Source: DASUPK01 sp036377415
GTDB lineage: Bacteria; Actinomycetota; Thermoleophilia; Solirubrobacterales; 70-9
Length of the DNA: 27,887 nt
NCBI GenBank assembly: GCA_036377415.1
Contig: DASUYK010000090.1
Span: forward strand, 1-27,887
Direction: 5' to 3'
The translations under genes were made by a program, and so were the position numbers. A model generated the notes under the pieces. The model saw nothing but the letters and a program-made list of their open reading frames with translations. It searched no databases and was not told where the DNA came from. This document shows positions 21,959 through 27,887 of this stretch, piece by piece (the first letter of the stretch is position 1; each line of letters starts with the position of its first letter).

Positions 21959-23271
21959 GCCAGGAACTGCTCCTGCTCCGTGTCACGGGTCGCGCTGTCG
22001 CGCCCCCTCGCATCGGCCTCCGGGCCCTTCGCCGCGCCGGACTCCTCGAGCTCCTCGAGCTCCTCGTCCGAGTAGCCGGCTTCGGCCAGGAGCTCGCGGG
22101 TGTGCTCGCCGAGCGCCGGCGCCGGCCGCGCGACGCCGGCCGGGGTCCGCGAGAGCTTGATCGGGAAGCCGAGCTGGCGGACCTCGCCGAACCCGGGCTG
22201 CTCGTGGCTGATCGTCATCTCCCGCTCGCGGACCAGCTCGGATTCGAGCGCCTCACCGAGCTCGAGGATCGGCTCGATCATCGCGTCGTGCTCGTCGTTG
22301 AACGCGCGCCACTCCTCGCGGGTGCGCGCCCTGAAGATCTCGGCTACCTCGGCGTGGGCATCCGAGCCGGGCCGCTCGAGCTGCTTCGGGACCAGGTCCT
22401 CGCGGCCGACGCCGCGACAGAACGCCTGCCAGAACTTCGGCTCGAGCGCACCGCAGCTCACCCAGCCGTCCTTCGCCTCATACGGCCGGTAACAGATGAG
22501 GCCGCCGGAGAGCATCAGCTCGCCCCGCCCGGGCACCTCGCCCGAGGCGAAGTACCGCGATGCCTCCATCGCGAGCCAGGCGAGCGATCCGTCGGTCATC
22601 GAGACGTCGACCATCTGTCCCTCGCCGCTCCGCCGCGCCTCGTGAAGGGCAGTGAGGATGCCGACCGCGGCCGTCAGGCCGCCCCCGCCGAGGTCGGCGA
22701 TCTGGACGCTCGCCTGGATGGGCGCGCCTTCGATCTCGCCGGTCAGGCCGAGGACCCCGTTCAGGCCGAGGTAGTTCATGTCGTGACCGGCCCGGTCGCG
22801 GTTCGGGCCGTCCTGGCCGTACCCCGTGATCGGGCAGTAGACCAGCGCCGGATTGGCCTGCCGCAGCACCTCGTATCCCACCCCGAGCTTTTCCAGCACG
22901 CCGGGCCTGAAGCTCTCCACCAGGACGTCGGCCGACTCCGCGAGCTTCAGCAGGGCCTGCCTCCCCCGCTCCTGCTTCAGGTCGATCCGGACGGAGCGCT
23001 TGTTGCGGTTGAGCGCCAGATAGAGCGCCGAGCGGGTGCCGAGGGCATTGTGCTCGTCTGAGCCGTAGTACGGCGGGGCCCAGCGCAGGTAGTCGCCGGA
23101 GCCCGTGTCCTCGACCTTGATCACGTCGGCGCCCAGGTCGGCCAGGAGCAAGGTGCAGAAGCCGCCGGGGACGAGCCGAGTGAGGTCGAGGACGCGGAGG
23201 TCGGAAAGGGGCCGGGGACCACGACTAATCGCTGCCTGCTCCGCTTCGCGTCCGCCGCCAGCTCGCATCAT
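21955..23271 (-). CDS. CaiB/BaiF family III CoA transferase, alpha-methylacyl-CoA racemase type
   Basis: The 438-residue protein belongs to the CoA transferase III family and is closest in motifs to alpha-methylacyl-CoA racemase (AMACR/MCR), which interconverts the 2R and 2S forms of 2-methylacyl-CoA thioesters. The racemase residues are present: His163 in AGHDMNYLGLNG, Asp193 in IADLGGGG and Glu277 in CGALEPKF. The start is ATG 23271 or the adjacent ATG 23268, overlapping the KCE stop by 4 or 1 bases. The C-terminal tail (about 405-438), Glu-rich then ADARGRDSATRD, contains copy D of the dispersed repeat and is unlike family ends. A true CoA transferase role (using the conserved Asp164) remains possible. 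The downstream MerR gene overlaps its stop. Confidence 0.86.
   Translation of the reverse strand: MMRAGGGREAEQAAISRGPRPLSDLRVLDLTRLVPGGFCTLLLADLGADVIKVEDTGSGDYLRWAPPYYGSDEHNALGTRSALYLALNRNKRSVRIDLKQERGRQALLKLAESADVLVESFRPGVLEKLGVGYEVLRQANPALVYCPITGYGQDGPNRDRAGHDMNYLGLNGVLGLTGEIEGAPIQASVQIADLGGGGLTAAVGILTALHEARRSGEGQMVDVSMTDGSLAWLAMEASRYFASGEVPGRGELMLSGGLICYRPYEAKDGWVSCGALEPKFWQAFCRGVGREDLVPKQLERPGSDAHAEVAEIFRARTREEWRAFNDEHDAMIEPILELGEALESELVREREMTISHEQPGFGEVRQLGFPIKLSRTPAGVARPAPALGEHTRELLAEAGYSDEELEELEESGAAKGPEADARGRDSATRDTEQEQFLA
21984..22015 (+). repeat. Dispersed palindromic repeat, copy D (3' end of CoA transferase gene)
   Basis: CACGGGTCGCGCT, then GTCGCGCCCCCTCGCATC. From ACGGGT to GCATC it aligns with copies A and B over 30 bases without gaps. 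It is antisense to the host gene and encodes DARGRDSATR in the polar tail, close to the stop codon. Confidence 0.7.
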
Positions 23272-24185
23272 TCCGCCGCCTCGCTGGTCTCGATCGGGTG
23301 CGCGAGCATCTCGCGCCGCGTCGGCTCTTCCCGCCTGACGACTCCCAGCAGCTCGCGCGCCTCGGCGACCGTCGCCGCACGGCGACCGACGTCCTCGGCC
23401 ATCTGGCGGGCCTTCGCGATCAGCTCGCCGTTCGACTTCGCCATCTCGCCGTTCGGCAGATAGAGGTTGTCCTCGAGGCCGGCGCGGACGTTTCCGCCGA
23501 GCACCAGAGCCGCCCCGAGGAGCTTCCACTGGTCCCGGGAGATCCCGATCACCTGCCAGGCATTCCGCCCCTCCGCCCCGCCGGGGATCTGCTCGGACAT
23601 GAAGGCGACGTTCCGCGCGCTCGGCCGGATTCCCCCGTTCACCCCCATCACCAGGGAGATCTGAAGCGGCTCCTCCAGCAGGCCCATGTCGATCAGCGGA
23701 TCGAGGTTGGCGACGTGGCCCGCGTCGAAGCACTCGTGCTCGGGCTTGATACCGATCTCGCGCATCGCGCCGAGGAACTCGATGATCGTGTCGAAGCTGT
23801 TCTCGAACACCGCCTTGAAGACGAAGTCCTTGCGGCGCCGGGAGTACTTCGCGTAGTTCATCGAGCTCATGTTGAGCGCGGCGACGTCGGGTCGGAGCTC
23901 GCGCAGGTAGGAGATCCGCTTGGAGATCGGGACGCCGATCGCGCCGGTCGAGTAGTTCACGATCACGTCGTCGACCTCGGCCCGGATCGCCTCGGTGATC
24001 GCTCTGAAGTCCTCGATCTCGTACGAGGGCGTCCCGTCGGGGGTCCGGGCGTGGATGTGGATCTGCGAGCAGCCCTCGTCCACCGCCCGCCGGGCCTCGG
24101 CCGCGTACTCCTCCGGGGTGTAGGGGATCGCCGGACACTGGTCGCGGTTGGCGATCGCGCCCGAGATCGAGCAGCTGATGATCAC
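23268..24185 (-). CDS. Beta-keto acid cleavage enzyme (BKACE, DUF849 family)
   Basis: These zinc enzymes condense a beta-keto acid with acetyl-CoA to give acetoacetate and a new acyl-CoA; 3-keto-5-aminohexanoate cleavage enzyme (Kce) is the model. The 305-residue length fits. Family features: VIISCSISGAIAN at the start, the zinc-binding IHIHARTPDG (His43, His45), VNYSTGAIG, MNYAKYS, ECFDAGHVANL and LGGNVRAGLEDNLYLPNGEMAKSN (given as a region near 245-270). GTG 24185 is chosen because GAGGA lies just upstream and homology begins there; the frame continues upstream only as overlap with the carboxylase gene. It starts 17 bases after the carboxylase stop, and its stop overlaps the CoA transferase start. 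The substrate cannot be read from sequence here. Confidence 0.87.
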   Translation of the reverse strand: MIISCSISGAIANRDQCPAIPYTPEEYAAEARRAVDEGCSQIHIHARTPDGTPSYEIEDFRAITEAIRAEVDDVIVNYSTGAIGVPISKRISYLRELRPDVAALNMSSMNYAKYSRRRKDFVFKAVFENSFDTIIEFLGAMREIGIKPEHECFDAGHVANLDPLIDMGLLEEPLQISLVMGVNGGIRPSARNVAFMSEQIPGGAEGRNAWQVIGISRDQWKLLGAALVLGGNVRAGLEDNLYLPNGEMAKSNGELIAKARQMAEDVGRRAATVAEARELLGVVRREEPTRREMLAHPIETSEAAE

Positions 24186-24202
24186 GGGGTCCTCGAACCG
24201 GC

Positions 24203-25858
24203 TCAGACCGGCATCACCCCGTGCTTCTTCCAGGGCCGGTCGACGCGCTTGTTCGCGGCCATCCGGAGACCCCGGATGATCGTCGGCCGCGTCTCCCGCG
24301 GGTCGATGATGTCGTCGATCATCGCGTTGCCCGCCGCGATGTAGGGATCGATCTGGTCGCGAACCGCCTCCAGCATCCTCTCCCGGGTCGCCTCGGGGTC
24401 GTCCGAGGCCTCGATCGCCGAGCGGCCGATGATGTTGACCGCGCCCTCGGCGCCCATCACCGAGATCTCGGCCGACGGCCAGGCGACGATCAGGTCGGGC
24501 TCGTACGCCTTCCCATTCATCACGTAGTACCCGGCGCCGTAGGCCTTCCGGACGACGACGGTCACCTTCGGCACCGTCGCCCGTGAAACGGCGTAGAGCA
24601 TCTTCGCGCCGTGCCGGATGATCCCGGCGTGCTCGACCTTCGAGCCGACCATGAACCCCGGCACGTCCTGGAGGAAGAGGAGCGGGATGTTGAAGGCGTC
24701 GCAGAGATTGATGAAGCGGGCGGCCTTGTCGGCCGAGTCGTTCTCGAGGATCCCGCCGAGCTGCTTCGGCTGGTTCGCGACGATCCCTACCGGCTGCCCT
24801 CCGAAGCGGGCGAGGCAGGTGATGATCGTCTTCGCGAACTTCGGCTTGATGTCGAAGTAGGTGCCGTTGTCGACGATCTCGGAGATCACGTCGTACATGT
24901 CGTACGGGTGCCGCGGCGACTCCGGGACGATGTCGAGGAGCTTCTCCGACATCCGGTCCTCGGGGTCTTCCGCTTCGCGGGTGGGCGGACGCTCCTCGCA
25001 GTTCGAGGGGAAGTAGGAGAGGTAATCCTTGATCGCCCGGATGCACTCCTCGTCGTCGGACACCTCGAGGTCCCCCACGCCCGATTTGCGGCAGTGGACC
25101 TTCGCCCCGCCGAGGTCCTCCATCGAGATCTCCTCGCCGGTCACCGCCTTGGTCAGGTGCGGACCGGCGAGCGCCATCGCACCCTGGCCGACCACCATCG
25201 GGACGAAGTCCGAGAGCGCCGGGATGTAGGCGGTCCCCGCCGCGCACGGCCCGAGCATCGCCGCGACCATCGGGATCACCCCGGACATCACGACCTCCTC
25301 CTGGAAGAGGTGACCGGAACCGGCGAACAGGGAGCCCGCCGCCTCCTGGATCCGCGCGCCCGCGGAATCGAGCAACCAGATGAACGGCATCCGCTTCGTC
25401 AGCGCCATCTCGCGCAGACGGCTGACCTTCAGCTCACCGGTCATCCCCATCGAGCCGGCCATCACGGTGAAGTCGTACGCGGCGATGCAGCAGGTCCGGC
25501 CGTCGACGTCGCCCCAGCCCGTGATCACTCCGTCCGCGGGCGCCTCCTTTCCCTCCATGTTCCGCTGGGAGAAGTGGGGCCGGCCGTGGATCCCCATCTC
25601 CACGAAGGTGCCGACGTCGCAGAGCAGGTCGATCCGTTCGCGCGCGGTGAGCTTGCCGCGCTCGTGCTGGACGGCGATCCTCTCCTCGCCACCGCCGAGC
25701 TTCGCCTTCTCGCGGCGGGCATGGAGATCCTCGGTGAGCGCCTTCATCCCGGTCTGCTCGCCGCCCTCGACCTTGTCCGGAGCCTCCTTGGCCTCTCCCG
25801 AATGCTCGGTCGCCGCCTTGGCCTCCTCCTTCTTCTTGGTCTCGTTCTTCGCCGCCAT
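24203..25858 (-). CDS. Acyl-CoA carboxylase carboxyltransferase (beta) subunit
   Basis: The 551-residue protein is a complete carboxyltransferase subunit of the propionyl-/methylcrotonyl-/geranyl-CoA carboxylase type. Both half-domains are present: GKLTARERIDLLCD, ADGVITGWGDVDGR, DSAGARIQEAAGSLF and GPCAAGTAYIPALSDF in the first; PVGIVANQP, PLLFLQDVPGFMVG, RKAYGAGYYVMNG and AWPSAEISVMGAEGAVNI in the second. It transfers CO2 from biotin to an acyl-CoA. The first 45 residues are a Lys/Glu-rich extension not needed for the fold. No biotin carboxylase/BCCP (alpha) subunit is in the window, so it must be encoded elsewhere or this may be a biotin-dependent decarboxylase. The start ATG 25858 shares one base with the enoyl-CoA hydratase stop (TGATG). 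Confidence 0.9.
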   Translation of the reverse strand: MAAKNETKKKEEAKAATEHSGEAKEAPDKVEGGEQTGMKALTEDLHARREKAKLGGGEERIAVQHERGKLTARERIDLLCDVGTFVEMGIHGRPHFSQRNMEGKEAPADGVITGWGDVDGRTCCIAAYDFTVMAGSMGMTGELKVSRLREMALTKRMPFIWLLDSAGARIQEAAGSLFAGSGHLFQEEVVMSGVIPMVAAMLGPCAAGTAYIPALSDFVPMVVGQGAMALAGPHLTKAVTGEEISMEDLGGAKVHCRKSGVGDLEVSDDEECIRAIKDYLSYFPSNCEERPPTREAEDPEDRMSEKLLDIVPESPRHPYDMYDVISEIVDNGTYFDIKPKFAKTIITCLARFGGQPVGIVANQPKQLGGILENDSADKAARFINLCDAFNIPLLFLQDVPGFMVGSKVEHAGIIRHGAKMLYAVSRATVPKVTVVVRKAYGAGYYVMNGKAYEPDLIVAWPSAEISVMGAEGAVNIIGRSAIEASDDPEATRERMLEAVRDQIDPYIAAGNAMIDDIIDPRETRPTIIRGLRMAANKRVDRPWKKHGVMPV

Positions 25859-26637
25859 CAGCGCCCCTTCCATTCCGGCTCGCGCTTCTCGAAGAACGCC
25901 TTGACGCCCTCCTGGATGTCCTCGGTCGAGAAGGTGAGCGAGAGCTGCGAGCGCAGGAACTCGAGCGCGTCGTCCAGCGCCATGTCCTGCTGGCGGTACA
26001 TCGCGTCGTGGCCGAGCCTCATCAGCACCGGGCTCTTCGAGGCGAGCTTCGTCGCCCACTCGTCGACCGCCGCCTCGAACTCGCCGGCCGGTACGACCTT
26101 GTTCGCGAGCCCGTAGGAGACCGCCTGCTCCGCCGAGATCTGCTCGCCGAGGAGCATCATCTCGTTGACCTTCTTCCGCGGGACGTTGCGGTAGATGATC
26201 GACATGATCATGTAGGGGAAGGCGCCGACGTTGATCTCCGGCGTGCCGAACCGCGCCCCCTCCTTCGCGATCAGCAGGTCGCAGGAGAGCGCGAGCCCCA
26301 TCCCTCCGGCGAGCACGTGCCCGTTCGCGGCGCAGAGCGACGGCTTGCCGAGCCGCGGCATCAGCCGGAAGAACTCGAGGAAGAGGTCTGAGGCGAAGTG
26401 CTTGTCGACCAGGGGCGCGTCGGCGGCGAAGCCTCCGAGGTCAGCCCCCGCGCAGAAGACCTTCTCGCCGGCCCCGGTGAGGACGACCGCGCGGACGGCG
26501 TCATCGTCGCGCGCCGCCCTCATCCCCTCGACCAGCCGGGCGAGCAGCTCGGCGTTCAGCGCGTTCCGCTGATCGGGCCGGTTGAGCGTCAGCCGCGCGA
26601 CCCCGTCCGTCACCTCGTAGAGCAGCTCCTCGCCCAT
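25858..26637 (-). CDS. Enoyl-CoA hydratase/isomerase family protein (crotonase fold)
   Basis: The 259-residue crotonase has oxyanion-hole segments FCAGADL (61-67) and GHVLAGGMGLAL (106-117), then FGTPEINVGAF. Of the two glutamates of classical hydratases, the second is kept (Glu134 in GTPEI) but the first position, usually GGGCELA, is Gly114 here (GGMGLA). Simple hydration of 2-enoyl-CoA may therefore not be its reaction; isomerase, hydrolase or decarboxylase activity within the superfamily is possible. It heads the minus-strand acyl-CoA operon: ATG 26637, with TAGGGT 9 bases upstream. Divergent from acyl-CoA dehydrogenase. Confidence 0.88.
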   Translation of the reverse strand: MGEELLYEVTDGVARLTLNRPDQRNALNAELLARLVEGMRAARDDDAVRAVVLTGAGEKVFCAGADLGGFAADAPLVDKHFASDLFLEFFRLMPRLGKPSLCAANGHVLAGGMGLALSCDLLIAKEGARFGTPEINVGAFPYMIMSIIYRNVPRKKVNEMMLLGEQISAEQAVSYGLANKVVPAGEFEAAVDEWATKLASKSPVLMRLGHDAMYRQQDMALDDALEFLRSQLSLTFSTEDIQEGVKAFFEKREPEWKGR

Positions 26638-26646
26638 CGCGACGCC

Positions 26647-26652
26647 ACCCTA
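26647..26652 (-). promoter_or_regulatory. Candidate -10 box of the acyl-CoA operon
   Basis: TAGGGT on the minus strand ends 9 bases before ATG 26637. No good -35 was seen. The stretch upstream to 26700 is more A+T-rich than its surroundings, as expected of a promoter region. Confidence 0.35.
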
Positions 26653-26671
26653 GTGGATCTGGGCAAAAATG

Positions 26672-26682
26672 GGAAGTGCTAC
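26672..26682 (+). promoter_or_regulatory. Repeated 11-mer, site 1 (candidate regulator site near the operon promoter)
   Basis: GGAAGTGCTAC differs at one base from GGAAGTCCTAC at 26827-26837, inside the acyl-CoA dehydrogenase promoter. It lies 20-30 bases upstream of the TAGGGT box of the divergent operon. It is a candidate shared binding site. Confidence 0.35.
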
Positions 26683-26791
26683 GTCTTACTGCTTACAGCG
26701 GCGGGCGCGATCTCGTGGTCGAAGGCGCGCCGGAAGGGACGGGATCTCGTCCTCGGCCAGGCCCTGCCCGATACTCGGAAGAGAACCCCAG

Positions 26792-26813
26792 AACCCGCAT
26801 CAGAATGCGGGTT
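26792..26813. promoter_or_regulatory. 9+9 inverted repeat next to the acyl-CoA dehydrogenase promoter
   Basis: AACCCGCAT-N4-ATGCGGGTT is a perfect 9-bp inverted repeat with a CAGA centre, ending at the first two bases of the TTGCAG -35 box. The position suits an activator or repressor operator. As RNA it would form a strong hairpin, but there is no T-run and no upstream gene to terminate on the plus strand. Confidence 0.5.
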
Positions 26814-26840
26814 GCAGTGAGAAGTAGGAAGTCCTACTAT
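26812..26840 (+). promoter_or_regulatory. Promoter and overlapping operator of acyl-CoA dehydrogenase
   Basis: TTGCAG (26812-26817), a 17-base spacer and TACTAT (26835-26840) make the best sigma-70-type promoter in the window. A 7+7 inverted repeat, AGTAGGA-AG-TCCTACT, at 26823-26838 covers the spacer and most of the -10, so a bound protein would block polymerase. The leader to GTG 26905 contains AGGAGA at 26891-26896, so this gene, unlike many here, has a normal leader. Confidence 0.6.
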
Positions 26841-26904
26841 TCACTCTGCCGATCGGCCCGACGAGCGGTCGGAGCCGACCCCGACGACAGAGGAGAGATT
26901 TCGA

Positions 26905-27887
26905 GTGGCCACCGCGACCTCCAGCGTGATCAAGCCCGACCACGGCGCCAAGCGCGACCACTTCATCTTCACCGACGAGCACGAGGAGCTTCGCGAGTCG
27001 ATGAAGGCGTGGGTGCGGAAGGAGCTCACCCCCCACCGGTTCGAGTGGGAGGAGAACCTCTGGCCCGACTCGATCCTCAAGCGCGCCGGCGACCTGGGCT
27101 TCATCGGCCTCTGCTACCCGGAGGAGTACGGCGGCCAGGGCGGCGACTACTTCTACTCGCTCGTCCGCGCGGACTGCATGAGCTACTCCGGATGCGGTGG
27201 TCTCAACATGGGGTTTGCGGTCCACACCGACATGGCGACGCCCCCGATCCACCTGCTCGGCACCGAGGAGCAGAAGCAGCGCTACCTCGTGCCCTCGATC
27301 AAGGGCGAGCTGATCAGCTGCCTCGGGATCACCGAGCCCGGCGCCGGCTCCGACGTCGCCGGGATTCGGACCACGGCGAAGCGCGACGGCGACGAGTGGG
27401 TGATCAACGGCTCGAAGACCTTCATCACCAACGGGCTGCGGGCGAACTACATCGTCCTCGTCGCGAAGACCGATCCCGACAAGGGCCACGACGGGATCAG
27501 CCTGTTCATCGTCGACATCCGCGATACCGACGGCAAGGAGGTCGAGGGCTTCAGCGTCTCCCGGAGGCTGGAGAAGATGGGGATGCACGCCTCCGACACC
27601 GGCGAGCTCTCCTTCCAGGACGTCCGCGTCCCTGCGGAGAACCTGGTCGGGCAGGAGGGCAAGGGCTTCTACCACATCTCCTGGGAGCTCCAGGGTGAAC
27701 GGCTGGTCGCCGCGATCGGCTGCGTCTCGGGCGCCGAGCGCGTCTCCGAGCGAACCCTCGAGTACGCGAAGGAGCGCGAGGCATTCGGGCGCCCGATCGG
27801 CCGCTTCCAGGCGATCCGCCACAAGTTCGCCGAGATGTCGGTGAAGATCGAGGCGGCGAAGCAGATGGTCTATGCCACGGCCTGGCG
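26905..27887 (+). CDS. Acyl-CoA dehydrogenase (3' end outside window)
   Basis: This FAD flavoprotein oxidises an acyl-CoA to the trans-2-enoyl-CoA. The frame is open from GTG 26905 to the window end (327 complete codons); AGGAGA lies 8 bases before the start. The N-terminal helical domain begins at about residue 20 (FIFTDEHEELRESM). The first family signature is GITEPGAGSD (141-150), followed by WVINGSKTFITNG and the start of the C-terminal helical domain near GQEGKGF and GERLVAAIG. The catalytic base would lie beyond the window in most subfamilies, so chain-length or branched-chain specificity cannot be judged. It is divergent from the crotonase-carboxylase-KCE operon and probably supplies it with an enoyl-CoA. 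Confidence 0.92.
   Translation, partial: MATATSSVIKPDHGAKRDHFIFTDEHEELRESMKAWVRKELTPHRFEWEENLWPDSILKRAGDLGFIGLCYPEEYGGQGGDYFYSLVRADCMSYSGCGGLNMGFAVHTDMATPPIHLLGTEEQKQRYLVPSIKGELISCLGITEPGAGSDVAGIRTTAKRDGDEWVINGSKTFITNGLRANYIVLVAKTDPDKGHDGISLFIVDIRDTDGKEVEGFSVSRRLEKMGMHASDTGELSFQDVRVPAENLVGQEGKGFYHISWELQGERLVAAIGCVSGAERVSERTLEYAKEREAFGRPIGRFQAIRHKFAEMSVKIEAAKQMVYATAW

Noticed and set aside
22042..22068. Tandem CTCCTCGAG units at the end of the CoA transferase gene
   Set aside because: Three short units simply encode a Glu/Leu-rich stretch (ELEELEE); common in GC-rich genes and too short to call a repeat element.
23272..24138. Upstream extension of the CoA transferase frame as a longer fusion protein
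   Set aside because: It lies within the BKACE gene in another frame and shows no domain; the CoA transferase begins at ATG 23271 overlapping the BKACE stop.
24186..25247. Upstream extension of the BKACE frame
   Set aside because: It is an out-of-frame reading of the carboxyltransferase gene with shadow-type composition.

Overview
The window is 27.9 kb of high-GC, gene-dense bacterial chromosome with gaps of mostly 0-120 bases. The protein set points to an actinobacterium, most likely of the Thermoleophilia/Solirubrobacterales type. It includes a PimA-like mannosyltransferase, HemQ of the actinobacterial/firmicute heme route, an FprA-type ferredoxin reductase, a Holin-X/DUF3618 envelope pair, a zinc-ribbon/class III cyclase/AAA/TPR signalling protein, and frequent GTG/TTG starts. 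Many genes begin 6-9 bases after a TANNNT-type -10 box, which suggests widespread leaderless transcription. The taxonomic call is inference. No tRNA, rRNA, CRISPR array, insertion sequence or prophage was seen. No gene-free stretch exceeds 300 bases; the largest gap is 26638-26904.

Layout. 1-1848: 3' part of cobalamin-dependent methionine synthase (5' end outside the window). 1900-4254 (-): a PimA-like GT4 glycosyltransferase fused to an eight-helix-type LPG-synthase/flippase membrane domain. 4374-8011 (+): hemQ, a metal-dependent cyclase-family hydrolase, FprA ferredoxin-NADP reductase, BolA and the CGFS glutaredoxin Grx4. Convergent to these is an A-type Fe-S carrier (8028-8402, -), so heme and Fe-S functions cluster. 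8441-11181 (-): GT4 glycosyltransferase, a small thioredoxin-fold protein and an extended SDR. 11208-12486 (+): DegV and ArsC. 12467-13385 (-): a translationally coupled membrane trio (44-residue TM protein, Holin-X, DUF3618). 13477-16268 (-): nitrilase-superfamily amidase, TetR regulator and alpha/beta hydrolase, overlapping or 9 bases apart, with a perfect TetR-like palindrome upstream. 16387-20620 (+): a second extended SDR and the large cyclase/ATPase. 20617-26637 (-): a six-gene acyl-CoA operon (crotonase, acyl-CoA carboxylase carboxyltransferase, beta-keto acid cleavage enzyme, AMACR-type CoA transferase/racemase, MerR regulator, isoprenylcysteine-methyltransferase-like protein), mostly joined by 1-4 base overlaps. 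Divergent from it is an acyl-CoA dehydrogenase (26905 to window end). The 267-base region between them holds a good promoter, two palindromes and a repeated 11-mer.

The two most unusual signals are these. First, a roughly 30-42 base GC-rich palindromic repeat occurs four times in the same orientation: in the linker of the fused glycosyltransferase, in a loop of HemQ, in the tail of the CoA transferase, and in an intergenic spot beside degenerate copies. It behaves like a dispersed element tolerated inside proteins. Second, the acyl-CoA operon pairs a carboxylase and acyl-CoA dehydrogenase with a beta-keto acid cleavage enzyme and a racemase-like CoA transferase. That set does not match a standard catabolic pathway.
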